From Dendronalium phyllosphericum CENA369 (GTDB lineage: Bacteria; Cyanobacteriota; Cyanobacteriia; Cyanobacteriales; Nostocaceae), in the NCBI RefSeq assembly GCF_016056275.1, contig NZ_JAECZA010000280.1:1-61601 (forward strand): DNA of 61,601 bases. The letters run 5' to 3'. Shown here one piece after another: positions 15,476 to 24,840 of the stretch (positions are counted from its first letter, which is position 1; each line of letters begins with the position of its first letter). Under the pieces are notes generated by a model. That model saw nothing but the letters and a program-made list of their open reading frames with translations, was not told the DNA's origin and searched no databases. The position numbers and the translations under genes were made by a program.

Positions 15476-17731
15476 TTGATTAAAATCATGAACTTACTCC
15501 TCAACCCTTTACTTGCAGCTGATGCATTACCTAACAAAGGTTTGATCAAGCCCCTTGGTCATCATGAGTTGCTTTTGATCTTGCTAGAATTAGCTTTGCT
15601 GCTGCTGGTCGCCAGAGGCTTAGGCGAGTTAATGCGGCGAATCCAGTTGCCTCCGGTAGTCGGTGAATTATTGGCGGGGGTGCTGCTGGGGCCATCTGTG
15701 TTCGGATGGATTCTGCCAAACTTACAGCATGAAATCTTTCCTAACAGTCAGGCTCAGTCAGACCTGCTCTCGGTTGTCTCTTGGTTGGGAGTATTGTTTT
15801 TGCTAATCGTGACTGGACTTGAGACAGACCTTAACTTGATTGTCCGTAAAGGCAAAACGGCTCTACTCATTTCCTTAGGTGGCATTATTATTCCCTTCAT
15901 TACTGGATTGGGGCTGGGCTGGTTTCTGCCTGAGAGCTTTCTGGCCAATGCTGACGAACGATTAATCTTCAGTTTATTTATAGCCACTGCCATGAGTATC
16001 TCGGCAGTCCCAGTACTAGCCAAGGTGTTGATGGACTTGAAACTGATTCGTAGAGACATTGGTCAAGTCGCCTTGGCAGCTGGGATGACCGATGACACCA
16101 TTGGCTGGATTCTCCTCTCAGTAGTATCTGGGTTGGCAACTAGCGGTAAATTCGATTTCCAAACAGTATTTAGGTCAGTTGGAGGTGCGGTACTGTTCTT
16201 GGGAATTGCATTTACCCTAGGGCGAACGGTGATGGCTAGGGTATTACGCTGGGTAGACGATTATATTGGCGGGCCGACAGCTAGTTTGTCGGCTTTATTA
16301 GTACTAGCATTGAGTGCCGCAGCCTTTACCCACACCTTGGGCATTGAAGCCGCCCTAGGAGCTTTTGTCACGGGGATTTTAGCAGGGCAATCGCCGCGTT
16401 TTAGTCGAGAGGCAGGACTAACTCTGGAACTAATCACCGCTGGTTTTTTGGCTCCTATTTTCTTTGCCACGGCGGGATTGAAAGTAGACTTAGTACAATT
16501 GCTAGTACCGCAGACATTTGTAATTGGGATGCTGGTGTTGGCGATCGCTTGTTTTGGCAAATTCACCGGGGCTTATATAGGTTCGCGTGTCGGTGGCTTA
16601 AGTCACTGGGAAGGGATTGCAATGGGGTCAGGGATGAACGCCAGAGGAGCGATGGAAATCATCGTTGCCACCATTGGAGTTTCTTTAGGCGTGCTGAATC
16701 CGCCGATGTACTCGATTATTGTGATGGTGGCGATCGTGACTTCACTGATGGCCCCGCCCTTATTGCGCTGGTCGTTGTCTAAAGTGTCAATAGGTACAGA
16801 AGAAGCCCAACGCCTAGAACAAGAAGAACTGGCAAGTCGCAGCTTTATCAAGCGTATCCGCCGAGTGCTTGTGCCCACCCAAGGAGGGCCGAATGTCAGG
16901 TTAGCTGCTCAGTTAGTCAGCCATTTAGCCCACCAAAACCCCCTAGAAGTGACTGCTTTATTTGCCCAAAGTGATAAAAAGCCTAAACAAAAATCTGTAA
17001 CTGCTGTCAAAGATAGTACAGCAGAAACCGCGATTACTGCCGTAGCACAAGAAATGCATCTGCCAGCTAACTCATCATTGGAAACCAAAGTTGAGTCCGG
17101 ACAAAACAAAGCTGAGGTAATTCTCAAAGAAGCTAGTAAAGGATACGACCTAATTGTATTAGGTGCAACAGGAACTCAGCGTACCAAGGGTTCTTTATTC
17201 AATTTGCTGGTCGATAAAGTGGTTCAAGAAGCTCCTTGCGCCACAATGGTAGTCAAATCGAATTTGTCTTTCACAGAGGAACAGACACAAACTGGCCATT
17301 ACAAACTCGGTCATATTTTAGTACCCACTAGCCGTAGCGATTACAGTCAACATGCAGTTGAAGTCGCTAGTACAATTGCTGCTCAAACTGGGGCAATTGT
17401 CACCTTAGTTAATGTCGTCAACCGAACTCAGCGCGAATATGTTTTATTTGAGGAACAGACCATAGATTCTATGGCTGAGATAGCCCAACAAATTGTGCAT
17501 CAACAAGCTGAAGTGGGGCGAGGACTTGGTGCTGAGGTTAAAACAGAGATTCTGACTGGGATTCCAGAATTTGAAGTTCTTAAATATGCTCGCAGTATGC
17601 AAGTAGACTTGATTGTTTTAGGCAGCAGTATTCAGACATTTTCCGGTCGGGTGTTCTTTGGTCATCGCGCTGATGCCATCCTCAACAAAGCACACTGTCC
17701 TGTCGCTGTGATTACCATACCAAGTAATTAA
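15476..17731 (+). CDS. CPA2 cation/proton antiporter with two C-terminal universal stress domains
   Basis: 751 residues from a TTG at 15476 with AGGA 3-4 bases upstream. An ATG at 15488 is the alternative start. Residues of about 25-430 form the Na+/H+ exchanger membrane domain of the monovalent cation:proton antiporter-2 family (ELALLLLVARGLGELMRRIQ; PPVVGELLAGVLLGPSVFGW; about 12-13 hydrophobic spans). Two USP domains follow. The first (about 465-590) has the ATP-binding GATGTQRTKGSLFN-type loop. The second (about 620-750) has GSSIQTFSGRVFFGHRAD. The antiporter probably moves Na+ or K+ against H+ at the plasma or thylakoid membrane, with the USP pair as a nucleotide-sensing regulatory tail. 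A heptamer repeat array begins at the base after the stop codon. Confidence 0.9.
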   Translation: MIKIMNLLLNPLLAADALPNKGLIKPLGHHELLLILLELALLLLVARGLGELMRRIQLPPVVGELLAGVLLGPSVFGWILPNLQHEIFPNSQAQSDLLSVVSWLGVLFLLIVTGLETDLNLIVRKGKTALLISLGGIIIPFITGLGLGWFLPESFLANADERLIFSLFIATAMSISAVPVLAKVLMDLKLIRRDIGQVALAAGMTDDTIGWILLSVVSGLATSGKFDFQTVFRSVGGAVLFLGIAFTLGRTVMARVLRWVDDYIGGPTASLSALLVLALSAAAFTHTLGIEAALGAFVTGILAGQSPRFSREAGLTLELITAGFLAPIFFATAGLKVDLVQLLVPQTFVIGMLVLAIACFGKFTGAYIGSRVGGLSHWEGIAMGSGMNARGAMEIIVATIGVSLGVLNPPMYSIIVMVAIVTSLMAPPLLRWSLSKVSIGTEEAQRLEQEELASRSFIKRIRRVLVPTQGGPNVRLAAQLVSHLAHQNPLEVTALFAQSDKKPKQKSVTAVKDSTAETAITAVAQEMHLPANSSLETKVESGQNKAEVILKEASKGYDLIVLGATGTQRTKGSLFNLLVDKVVQEAPCATMVVKSNLSFTEEQTQTGHYKLGHILVPTSRSDYSQHAVEVASTIAAQTGAIVTLVNVVNRTQREYVLFEEQTIDSMAEIAQQIVHQQAEVGRGLGAEVKTEILTGIPEFEVLKYARSMQVDLIVLGSSIQTFSGRVFFGHRADAILNKAHCPVAVITIPSN

Positions 17732-17990
17732 AGTGCTGAGTTCTGAGTGCTGAGTGCTGAGTGCTGAGTTCGGAAGTGGAAGTGCTGAGTTCGGAACTTG
17801 AAGTGTCGAGTTCAGAACTTGAAGTGTCGAGTTCGGAAGTCGAAGTGTTGAGTTCGGAACTTGAAGTGTCGAGTTCGGAAGTGGAAGTGTTGAGTTCGGA
17901 ACTTGAAGTGCTGAGTTCGGAACTTGAAGTGCTGAGTTCGGAACTTGAAGTGTCGAGTTCGGAAGTCGAAGTGTCGAGTTCTGAAAGCGA
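17732..17990. repeat. Heptamer (STRR-like) array with 21-bp higher-order unit
   Basis: About 37 consecutive heptamers derived from AGTGCTG. The first few are nearly pure (AGTGCTG, AGTTCTG). The rest settle into a 21-bp unit AGTG(C/T)(T/C)G-AGTTCGG-AACTTGA, with AAGTGGA or AAGTCGA variants, repeated about ten times. It begins immediately after the antiporter stop codon. It is open in frames on both strands (SSELEV-type heptads on plus, LPNSTLQV-type on minus). I read these as a consequence of the 7/21 periodicity, not as genes. Confidence 0.9.
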
Positions 17991-18161
17991 TCGCTAATCA
18001 AAACATGAGCATCATACAGCCTTTTTCAAGTAAATGACGTAAACAGGTAGAGGCGCTGTTACGTTCGCCCTTACAATTACCTCTACCTCACCTAGTTGCA
18101 ATCTGCTGTAGGTTTTTACTCAGCACTCAGCACTCCTAACTCAGCACTCACTAATCAGCAC
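17991..18161. other. Remainder of the convergent spacer
   Basis: Sits between the convergent antiporter and phosphoesterase genes. It includes a TAGAGGCGCTGTTACGTTCGCCCTTACAATTACCTCTACC segment whose ends (GTAGAGG/CCTCTAC) are inverted, and the start of a second heptamer array in the opposite orientation. No gene was seen. Confidence 0.5.
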
Positions 18162-18173
18162 TCAGCACTTTGT
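18119..18173. repeat. Heptamer array, opposite orientation (CTCAGCA)
   Basis: Repeats of ACTCAGC, with CCTAACT and CTAAT interruptions, are the reverse complement of the AGTGCTG units at 17732. The array runs into the coding region of the minus-strand phosphoesterase: its last codons (Lys-Cys) and the TGA stop are formed by AAGTGCTGA. Confidence 0.8.
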
Positions 18174-19742
18174 TATAAATGGTTCGAGTTCGTAATTATG
18201 CCATTGTCGCTGATACCATTCGGCAATTAAGGGACGGACGATAAACTGAGGATGGCGATCGCCTCGAACATCAATGCGAAGACCTGAGTATGGTCGTTTT
18301 TTCTCGGAACCGTGACCGTTGCGACCTATGAAAAGATGCGATCGCGCTACTAATTTATTTTCTTGTTTACTTGCATTGCCAATGGTTTCTACTAAATCTG
18401 CTCCTTCTGTCCTCTGTCGTCGCAAGCTAAATCCACTTCCTCCACAAACAATCCAATGGAGATGAGAATCGGCGTGTCCGGTATCCAAAGTCTGAAGATA
18501 TTCTAAGCAATGAGCGTGACCGTTTAAGATCAAATCAACTAAAGGACGCTCTTGGGTTAAGGAACCTAACGCTTTTGCTACTGCATCTAGTACGCCACGC
18601 AAGCGGCTACGAATCGCCAAAGTTTGTGCTTGTTGCCACTTCGTCGCCTCAGTGACATAAGGGGGATGGTGGAAATAAATTACTCTTCCTCGAACTTCTT
18701 TAGTATTCCAGGATTCTATTAATCTCTGTCTCAACCAATCCAGTTGTTCGAGATCGGTCACCATTGTCTTGTCGGTGGTTAATTGTTTGTCAATATCAAC
18801 AATAATTTCCTCAATTTGTGACAGTTTAGCGTGTAAATCGTCCAGTTCTTCGATTAGGCTGGGGTCGTCAGGATTGAATTTAGCTAAATTTTCAATTATT
18901 TGTATCTTCTCCTGTTCTAAATCTTGACGGCGTTGCTGTAATAATTTGCGGTCAGCGTCACCTTCTCTGGTTGCAGGTAGTGGGGGCGGATCGTTAAATG
19001 TATTAGAATCTAGAGCAAAAAAGTCAATACCACCGTAGCGAAAAGTATAGTAGCGATTGGGCAAGCGGGTAAAATGTCCGGGTCGATAGGAAAGACAGCG
19101 ACCTGTGTCTATCTTTGCAGTATAGTATCTGTCTAAATGCTCGGCTAAATCACCTGGAAATTGAAACGCCTTCAGGTAGTCGAGAAATGCTCGTGCGTAG
19201 GCATCACCTTTTCCCGAACCATGCAAGCCTACATCTAAATCTAACCGCGATCGCAACAACTGACGGATAGGAAATGTCGTCAGAGATGCCAAGCTCAAGA
19301 GAATTGGCAAGTCGTAATAATCGTGATTTCCCGGTACGGGTAGAATGGGCAAAGTGAAAATCATCTGGTCGTAAGCAATGCTTTCGGGATGCTCTTTACC
19401 TAAAATAAACTCACGGTAGGGCTGGATAAAGTTCTGCTGATAGTATTCGCTCGACCCCACTAGATAGATGACATCGCCTGTATGCAGCATAAAACGGCAT
19501 TCATCATGATGGGGCAGCATGAGTTTCGCAACCTCTCGTTGCGGATTATGCTTGTGGTGTTTTCCAGAACCACTATCACCCACAACCAAAAATGAAAATT
19601 CCTCATCATCTGCGCGACCATCGTCTACTACTAACCGAGTTTGGTCAATGTTCCGTTGTAAGATTAACGGATCTTGCCAGCGTACTCGTTGCTGCATTTT
19701 ACGAATTTTTTTAGCGATCGCCGGATCGGAAACGAGTTTCAA
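18162..19742 (-). CDS. Calcineurin-like metallophosphoesterase
   Basis: 526 residues. The metallophosphatase motifs appear in order: FLVVGDSGSG (GDxG), MLHTGDVIYL (GDxx), VPGNHDYYD (GNHD), YFHHPPYV and LNGHAHCLEYL (GHxH). The two-metal site therefore looks complete. Residues of about 270-320 form a predicted coiled coil inserted within the fold (RQDLEQEKIQIIENLAKFNP). The start is a TTG preceded by AGGAG with seven bases between, which argues for this non-ATG start. There is no signal peptide, so it is probably cytoplasmic. The substrate (a nucleotide, phosphoprotein or phosphodiester) cannot be told from sequence. The C-terminal Lys-Cys and stop codon come from a spacer repeat array. Confidence 0.87.
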   Translation of the reverse strand: MKLVSDPAIAKKIRKMQQRVRWQDPLILQRNIDQTRLVVDDGRADDEEFSFLVVGDSGSGKHHKHNPQREVAKLMLPHHDECRFMLHTGDVIYLVGSSEYYQQNFIQPYREFILGKEHPESIAYDQMIFTLPILPVPGNHDYYDLPILLSLASLTTFPIRQLLRSRLDLDVGLHGSGKGDAYARAFLDYLKAFQFPGDLAEHLDRYYTAKIDTGRCLSYRPGHFTRLPNRYYTFRYGGIDFFALDSNTFNDPPPLPATREGDADRKLLQQRRQDLEQEKIQIIENLAKFNPDDPSLIEELDDLHAKLSQIEEIIVDIDKQLTTDKTMVTDLEQLDWLRQRLIESWNTKEVRGRVIYFHHPPYVTEATKWQQAQTLAIRSRLRGVLDAVAKALGSLTQERPLVDLILNGHAHCLEYLQTLDTGHADSHLHWIVCGGSGFSLRRQRTEGADLVETIGNASKQENKLVARSHLFIGRNGHGSEKKRPYSGLRIDVRGDRHPQFIVRPLIAEWYQRQWHNYELEPFITKC

Positions 19743-19782
19743 AGCAACACTCCTGAATCTTACAGCAATTGTCAGTCGTCAT

Positions 19783-19853
19783 AGAGACGCGATTAATGCG
19801 TCTGTACAAGAATCAGTTGTCGTAGAGACGCGATTCATCGCGTCTGTAATTGG
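19783..19853. repeat. Two GACGCGAT-ATCGCGTC palindromic repeats
   Basis: AGAGACGCGATTAATGCGTCTGTAC (19783-19807) and TAGAGACGCGATTCATCGCGTCTGTA (from 19823) are direct copies of one palindrome. AATCAGTTGTCG separates them. The same hairpin recurs at about 48151 and 51251. They occupy the spacer between two minus-strand genes. Confidence 0.75.
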
Positions 19854-19901
19854 AGATTGGTCACTGAGCGAAGCCGAAGTGCTGCTCCCTCTGCTTCCCT
19901 C

Positions 19902-20873
19902 TCATTCCTCTGCTGGGTTTTTCATTTCAATAGTCAGATTTGGTAGCCCTACTAGTTTTTCTGCTAGCTCAATTTCTTCTACTGATGGCACAAAAATCTT
20001 TAAGCCTTCTGGTATGCATACAACTTCAATTGGTGTCGTACCTACCATTTCGCCATCGAGAACAACTTTTTGCGGTGGGTCAGTCGTGATTTTTACTTGT
20101 TTGGTTCGCAGATAACCGATGTCATCTCTTTCGGCTGCACTACCCGAAGAAGCGGTTTGAAACAAATGGTATGTAGCTGCGATCGCCCCGGCTTTATTAA
20201 CAGGAGCTACTATTGTTAAATCTAATAATCCATCATCATAAATGATACCTGCGGGGCCTTGAGCTAATACAGAACTTGGAGGTGCTGCATTTGCCACTGT
20301 CACCGCTGAGGCGGTAGTTTTAATTATCTTGTCTTCTGTTTCAATCTCGACATCAAAAGTTTCTAATTCACGTAATTGCTGGATTCCTGCCAAGATATAC
20401 GCCATAATGCCAAAGCGCTTCTTCGCTTCTCGGTCTGCTTTTTCCACTGTTTCAGCTTCAAAGCCAATACCTGCTAGCAGTACCATCGGCTGACCGTTAC
20501 AATAAGCTACATCTACATTCTTAGTCGCTCCCTGCAAAATTGTTTGACAGGCTGCTTCGATGGTATCTGGAATTCTTAAAGCTGTGGCAAAAGCGTTTGC
20601 CGTTCCTCTAGAAATAATCCCAAAGGGAATATTACTATTCACTACTGCTGCTGCTGCTGCTGAGAGTGTACCATCTCCCCCCGAAGCGATAATTGCATCT
20701 ACGCCCCGCTCTACTGCTGCCTGAGCTAGCTTATCTGCGCCGATTTCTTCTGTTGTGAGGTAAATATCTAAATCGATTTCCGACTCTAATAGTGTCCGAA
20801 TCTGTATCAGTTCTTGTTCTGGGTCTCCTTGACCCGCAACTGGATTAAATATAAGACAGGCAGAACGATTCAT
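19902..20873 (-). CDS. Diacylglycerol/sphingosine kinase-like lipid kinase (YegS/DAGK_cat family)
   Basis: 323 residues from ATG 20873 (MNRSACLIFNPVAGQGD). The frame is open 43 codons further to 21002, but family proteins begin at this position. The nucleotide-binding block NPVAGQG, IIASGGDGTLSAAAAAVVNS (GGDGT) and PFGIISRGTANAFATALRIP (the GT-N-F motif) identify the DAGK catalytic domain. The C-terminal beta-sandwich contains GIGFEAETV and KVVLDGEMVGTTPIEV. Such enzymes phosphorylate diacylglycerol or related lipids with ATP at the membrane face. The exact lipid is unknown. It is followed by the repeat-filled spacer and the metallophosphoesterase on the same strand. Confidence 0.87.
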   Translation of the reverse strand: MNRSACLIFNPVAGQGDPEQELIQIRTLLESEIDLDIYLTTEEIGADKLAQAAVERGVDAIIASGGDGTLSAAAAAVVNSNIPFGIISRGTANAFATALRIPDTIEAACQTILQGATKNVDVAYCNGQPMVLLAGIGFEAETVEKADREAKKRFGIMAYILAGIQQLRELETFDVEIETEDKIIKTTASAVTVANAAPPSSVLAQGPAGIIYDDGLLDLTIVAPVNKAGAIAATYHLFQTASSGSAAERDDIGYLRTKQVKITTDPPQKVVLDGEMVGTTPIEVVCIPEGLKIFVPSVEEIELAEKLVGLPNLTIEMKNPAEE

Positions 20874-21117
20874 ATAAATTAAAACTTCAGCTTTATCAAT
20901 AAAATAGCAAATTATTCTCAGCATCTTGCTAAAGTTATAACTTCTCACAGTTGGGGAAAGTTTTGCTACAAATGACTCCCCCAACTTCTCCACAGATACC
21001 AATGTATAAGCAAAAACAGTATTCTATCTGGCAAGGGGAAAAGGCAGGGATGTTGCAAGATGTCACCTAGGCAGAACAACTATGCCTCATGTTCTGATAT
21101 CGTTTGCCTATACTTAC

Positions 21118-21537
21118 ATGAGGAATTTTGCTGTGCGTCAGTTATTACTCTTTTTCATCAGTATGGTAACTTTCAATAGTTTGGATGTTCGTGCCGACAT
21201 AGCACCAAGTACAATGCATTTGGCTCAAAAGCTCAACTGCAATAATGCCCAAACTCAACTAGATATCAATAGATGCGCTCAATTGTCCTATCAAAATGCC
21301 GATAAAAAACTCAATGAAGTTTACCAAAAACTGCTACCTAAGTTAGAAAATTCTCGAAAACAAAAATTGATCGCCGCCCAGCTCGCATGGATTAAGTTTC
21401 GAGATACTAGTTGTGAGTTTGAAAGAAGCGGATATGAAGGAGGAAGTATTGCTCCTACTATTTATTTCACTTGTCTGGAAAAGACTGCAAAGCAACGCAC
21501 TCAACAATTACAAGAATATCTCCAACCCAATACTTAA
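21118..21537 (+). CDS. LprI-family (DUF1311) periplasmic protein
   Basis: 139 residues from ATG 21118. An ATG at 21082 would add 12 residues before a typical signal peptide (MRNFAVRQLLLFFISMVTF, cleavage near VRAD), so the inner start is preferred. The mature part has the lysozyme-inhibitor LprI pattern: LNCNNAQTQLDINRCAQLSY, NEVYQKLLPKL, AAQLAWIKFRDTSCEFE and YFTCLEKTAKQRTQQLQEYL. Four cysteines could form two disulphides. The family includes periplasmic proteins that bind lysozyme in mycobacteria, but most members are uncharacterised. The stop codon abuts a MITE-like element. Confidence 0.85.
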   Translation: MRNFAVRQLLLFFISMVTFNSLDVRADIAPSTMHLAQKLNCNNAQTQLDINRCAQLSYQNADKKLNEVYQKLLPKLENSRKQKLIAAQLAWIKFRDTSCEFERSGYEGGSIAPTIYFTCLEKTAKQRTQQLQEYLQPNT

Positions 21538-21733
21538 TAAGCTAATCTGCCCTTAAGTTGCATAATCCTTTGCTTTATAAAGACGCGGGAGTTGCGGGAG
21601 ACGCGGGGACGCGGAGAGGGGGAGACGCGGTGAGGAAGTTGGAGTCTTGGCGGTTTCCGTCGAGTCCAAACTTACGTTAGCGACGCAGGAGCGTCACCCG
21701 AAGAGGGATGTAATTTAAATGATTATTAGCTTA
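21538..21733. mobile_element. MITE-like non-coding element, copy 2 (196 bp)
   Basis: Begins TAAGCTAATCTGCCCTTAAGTTGCA and ends GATTATTAGCTTA, the same ends as the copy at 1682-1960. The interior shares GGGGGAGACGCGGTGAGGAAGT, GTCGAGTCCAAACTT and TTAGCGACGCAGGAGCGTCACC, but lacks about 80 bp present in copy 1. It starts one base after the LprI-like stop codon. The remaining 330 bp to hemC show no gene. Confidence 0.65.
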
Positions 21734-22064
21734 CTAGTGCTGAGTGTGGAGTTATATTGTGACTTGATATTGCTAGGACGAAGAGCCATTTACCTATACA
21801 AAAATTAAGAGTTAAAACTTGATAATTTTGTAAATAAATGTAAAGAAAAATAATCCAAATTTAACTAAAAACTAGGCGATCGCAATTGCGATACTAGCAA
21901 ATGTAAATAGGTAATATTGTTTGAGATTCCTAGAGAAGCTTTGTAGGAAAGCTTTTGCATCCAAAATTTTAAATCCCAAATATCAAATCCAAAAGTAGTA
22001 TGAGTCACCCACTGCGGTAGTCTAGATGAGAGTGAATATATCGCCTGGTTTGACATATTGTTTT

Positions 22065-23036
22065 ATGACTTCAGTTATTTCCAGTGCCGTCCGCACAATT
22101 CGTATTGGTTCTCGCAAAAGCCAACTTGCTTTAGTTCAAACCCACTGGGTGCAACAGCAACTCCAGAAAAGCTTTCCTGATATCTCTTTTGAAGTCCACA
22201 CCATGTCTACCCAAGGCGACAAAATCCTGGATGTAGCATTAGCCAAAATTGGTGACAAAGGACTATTTACTAAAGAACTCGAACAGGGAATGCTCAACCA
22301 GGAGATTGACTTTGCGGTTCATTCTCTTAAGGATCTGCCAACTAATTTACCAGAAGGGTTAGCATTGGCAGCTATTACCGAACGGGAGAACCCAGCAGAT
22401 GCCCTAGTGGTGCATGAAAAGCACAAAGATAAACAAATTGATACCTTGCCAGCAGGTGCAGTCATCGGTACATCTTCTCTGCGACGATTAGCACAGTTGC
22501 GCCACCAATTTCCCCACTTTACTTTTAAAGATGTACGGGGAAACTTGAATACACGGTTAGCAAAATTAGATGCAGGCGAGTACGATGCTCTGATTTTAGC
22601 AACAGCAGGGTTAGAGCGATTGGGAATGAGCGATCGCGTTCATCAAATCCTACCCAAAGAAGTCTCTCTCCACGCCGTTGGACAAGGAGCATTGGGGATA
22701 GAATGCCGTACCAATGATACTGAGTTAATCTCCCTACTCAAAGCGATCGAACATTCCGAAACACGCGATCGCTGTCTCGCCGAAAGAGCTTTCTTACGCG
22801 ATCTCGAAGGTGGCTGTCAAGTACCTATAGGTGTTAATACAGAAATCAATGGTGATAATTTAACATTAACAGGTATAGTCGTCAGCGTGGATGGTCAAAA
22901 ATTGGTCAAAGATAGCGTCACTGGGCAAGCCAACCAAGCCGAAGCCCTAGGCACAGAATTAGCAAACCTGCTGCGGCAACAGGGAGCACAAGAAATCTTA
23001 GATGAAATTTTTACCGAAATCCAGCGAGGTTCTTAA
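22065..23036 (+). CDS. hemC: Hydroxymethylbilane synthase (porphobilinogen deaminase)
   Basis: 323 residues from ATG 22065. The frame also contains an ATG at 22026, but homologues start at about [20 protein letters not shown]. The enzyme joins four porphobilinogens into hydroxymethylbilane in tetrapyrrole synthesis for chlorophyll, haem and bilins. Seen: [49 protein letters not shown] (the conserved catalytic Asp lies in DKILD/SLKDLP), [11 protein letters not shown] and [24 protein letters not shown] contains Cys251, which carries the dipyrromethane cofactor. Length is normal. It stands alone, and glgA follows after a repeat-rich spacer. Confidence 0.95.
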   Translation: MTSVISSAVRTIRIGSRKSQLALVQTHWVQQQLQKSFPDISFEVHTMSTQGDKILDVALAKIGDKGLFTKELEQGMLNQEIDFAVHSLKDLPTNLPEGLALAAITERENPADALVVHEKHKDKQIDTLPAGAVIGTSSLRRLAQLRHQFPHFTFKDVRGNLNTRLAKLDAGEYDALILATAGLERLGMSDRVHQILPKEVSLHAVGQGALGIECRTNDTELISLLKAIEHSETRDRCLAERAFLRDLEGGCQVPIGVNTEINGDNLTLTGIVVSVDGQKLVKDSVTGQANQAEALGTELANLLRQQGAQEILDEIFTEIQRGS

Positions 23037-23061
23037 GTTATTGGGTGAGTTGATGTGATTA

Positions 23062-23236
23062 GATAAGTAATCAGTGAACAGTAATCAGTAACTCAGTAAG
23101 TAAAAAACTGACTTTTATGGGTGACACTTTGTAGCTAACGCTGGCGTTAACATCACTCACCTGAGTCAGGAAATTCTTTTGCAGTGCTAGAATCCCCGCA
23201 CTGACTGACAACTGACAACTGACCACTGACAACTGT
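23062..23236. repeat. Heptamer-type repeats in the hemC-glgA spacer
   Basis: AATCAGTGAACAGTAATCAGTAACTCAGT (about 23070-23098) and ACTGACAACTGACAACTGACCACTGACAACTG (about 23205-23236) are degenerate TGACAAC or TAATCAG heptamers. A small TAACG-CTGG-CGTTA hairpin lies between them near 23140. Confidence 0.6.
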
Positions 23237-23266
23237 ATAGACAGAACCGGGGAAACAAAAATTACC

Positions 23267-24694
23267 ATGCGGATTCTATTCGTTGCAGCCGAGGCAGCTC
23301 CCGTTGCGAAAGTCGGAGGAATGGGTGATGTTGTAGGAGCATTGCCCAAAATTCTCAGACAAATGGGGCACGACGTGCGGATATTTCTACCTTACTACGG
23401 CTTCCTGCCGGACAAAATGGAGATTCCCAAAGAACCCATTTGGTGGGGAGATGCCATGTTCCAGCACTTTGCCGTTTACGAAAGTGTTTTACCCGGTACT
23501 GATGTTCCCTTGTACTTATTTGGACATCCCGCATTCTCGCCTCGGCGCATTTATTCTGGGGAAGATGAAGACTGGCGGTTCACTTTATTTGCCAATGGTG
23601 CAGCCGAGTTTTGTTGGAATTACTGGAAGCCTGAAATTGTTCATTGCCATGATTGGCATACGGGGATGATTCCCGTGTGGATGCATCAAGACCCAGATAT
23701 TACCAGCGTGTTCACGATTCATAATTTGGCCTATCAAGGCCCATGGCGTTGGTATTTGGAAAAAATTACTTGGTGTCCTTGGTACATGCAAGGACACAAC
23801 ACAATGGCAGCCGCAGTCCAATTTGCTGACAGGGTGAATACAGTTTCCCCAACCTATGCCGAGCAAATCAAGACAGCTGCTTATGGCGAAACCATAGAAG
23901 GTTTGCTGTCTTTTATCAGCGGCAAATTATCTGGGATTATTAACGGCATTGATACCGAAGTTTATAACCCAGAAAATGACAAATACATCGCCCAAACCTT
24001 TACAAGCGACACTCTAGAAAAACGTCGGGCTAACAAAATTGCTTTGCAAGAAGAAGTGGGATTAGAAGTCAATTCCAACGCCTTCTTCATTGGTATGGTT
24101 ACTCGCTTAGTCGAACAAAAAGGTCTTGATTTAGTATTGCAAATATTAGATCGCTTCATGGCTTACACAGATGCTCAATTTGTGTTGTTGGGGACAGGCG
24201 ATCGCTATTATGAAGGTCAAATGTGGCAATTAGCGTCTCGCTATCCCGGACGCATGGCAACTTATCTGCTTTATAACGATGCTTTATCTCGCCGCATTTA
24301 TGCTGGTACTGATGCCTTCTTGATGCCCAGCCGTTTTGAACCTTGTGGTATCAGCCAAATGATGGCATTGCGTTACGGTTCTGTACCTATTGTTCGGCGT
24401 ACAGGCGGATTAGTTGATACGGTATCGCACTTTGACCCAACGAATGCAACCGGTACTGGTTATTGCTTTGACCGTTATGAGCCACTGGATTTATTTACTT
24501 GTATGATTAGGGCTTGGGAAGGCTTCCGTTTCAAACCCCAATGGCAAGAATTACAACAACGGGGCATGAGTGAAGACTTCAGTTGGTATCAATCTGCCAA
24601 GCAATACGTGACGTTATATAGGTCAATTTTTGGCTTGCCAGATGAACCAGAAGCACAAACACCACAGCCGGAATTAGTGTTAACAAACAAATAA
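23267..24694 (+). CDS. glgA: Glycogen synthase (ADP-glucose type, GT5)
   Basis: 475 residues. GlgA extends alpha-1,4-glucan chains from ADP-glucose in the cytoplasm, storing photosynthate. The N-terminal FVAAEAAPVAKVGGMGDVVG holds the KxGG ADP-glucose motif, with Met where most have Leu. Also seen: VHCHDWHTGMIPVW, FTIHNLAYQG, SGIINGIDTEVYNP, the C-terminal FVLLGTGDRYYE, and the catalytic PSRFEPCGISQMMALRYGSV and VRRTGGLVDTV. Length is typical, with a short Pro/Gln-rich tail. The start is clear. A weak terminator follows. I cannot say which of the two cyanobacterial GlgA subtypes it is. Confidence 0.95.
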   Translation: MRILFVAAEAAPVAKVGGMGDVVGALPKILRQMGHDVRIFLPYYGFLPDKMEIPKEPIWWGDAMFQHFAVYESVLPGTDVPLYLFGHPAFSPRRIYSGEDEDWRFTLFANGAAEFCWNYWKPEIVHCHDWHTGMIPVWMHQDPDITSVFTIHNLAYQGPWRWYLEKITWCPWYMQGHNTMAAAVQFADRVNTVSPTYAEQIKTAAYGETIEGLLSFISGKLSGIINGIDTEVYNPENDKYIAQTFTSDTLEKRRANKIALQEEVGLEVNSNAFFIGMVTRLVEQKGLDLVLQILDRFMAYTDAQFVLLGTGDRYYEGQMWQLASRYPGRMATYLLYNDALSRRIYAGTDAFLMPSRFEPCGISQMMALRYGSVPIVRRTGGLVDTVSHFDPTNATGTGYCFDRYEPLDLFTCMIRAWEGFRFKPQWQELQQRGMSEDFSWYQSAKQYVTLYRSIFGLPDEPEAQTPQPELVLTNK

Positions 24695-24722
24695 TCCGAT
24701 TGGATTAAAAGTTGTTACCAAT

Positions 24723-24756
24723 GCTCATGATAGCGTAGCTAATTGTGAGCTTTTTT
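24723..24756 (+). terminator. Possible terminator after glgA
   Basis: GCTCA...TGAGC with an inner TAGC-GTA-GCTA pairing, followed by TTTTTT. The outer stem is only five bases. Confidence 0.45.
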
Positions 24757-24840
24757 ATTGATCTAAGGGCGAAAGTAACAGCGCCCCTACTAAGGATTTC
24801 GCTCAACGCAAAATTAATTATTAGAGATGTCTATTTAATC

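Noticed and set aside
17761-17997. Open frames on both strands with heptad-like SSELEV or LPNSTLQV repeats
   Set aside because: They follow from a 7/21-bp DNA repeat that happens to lack stops. No start signals are present and they abut a stop codon.
17732-18173. CRISPR array
   Set aside because: The regular repeats are contiguous heptamers without unique spacers of constant length, and no cas genes are present.
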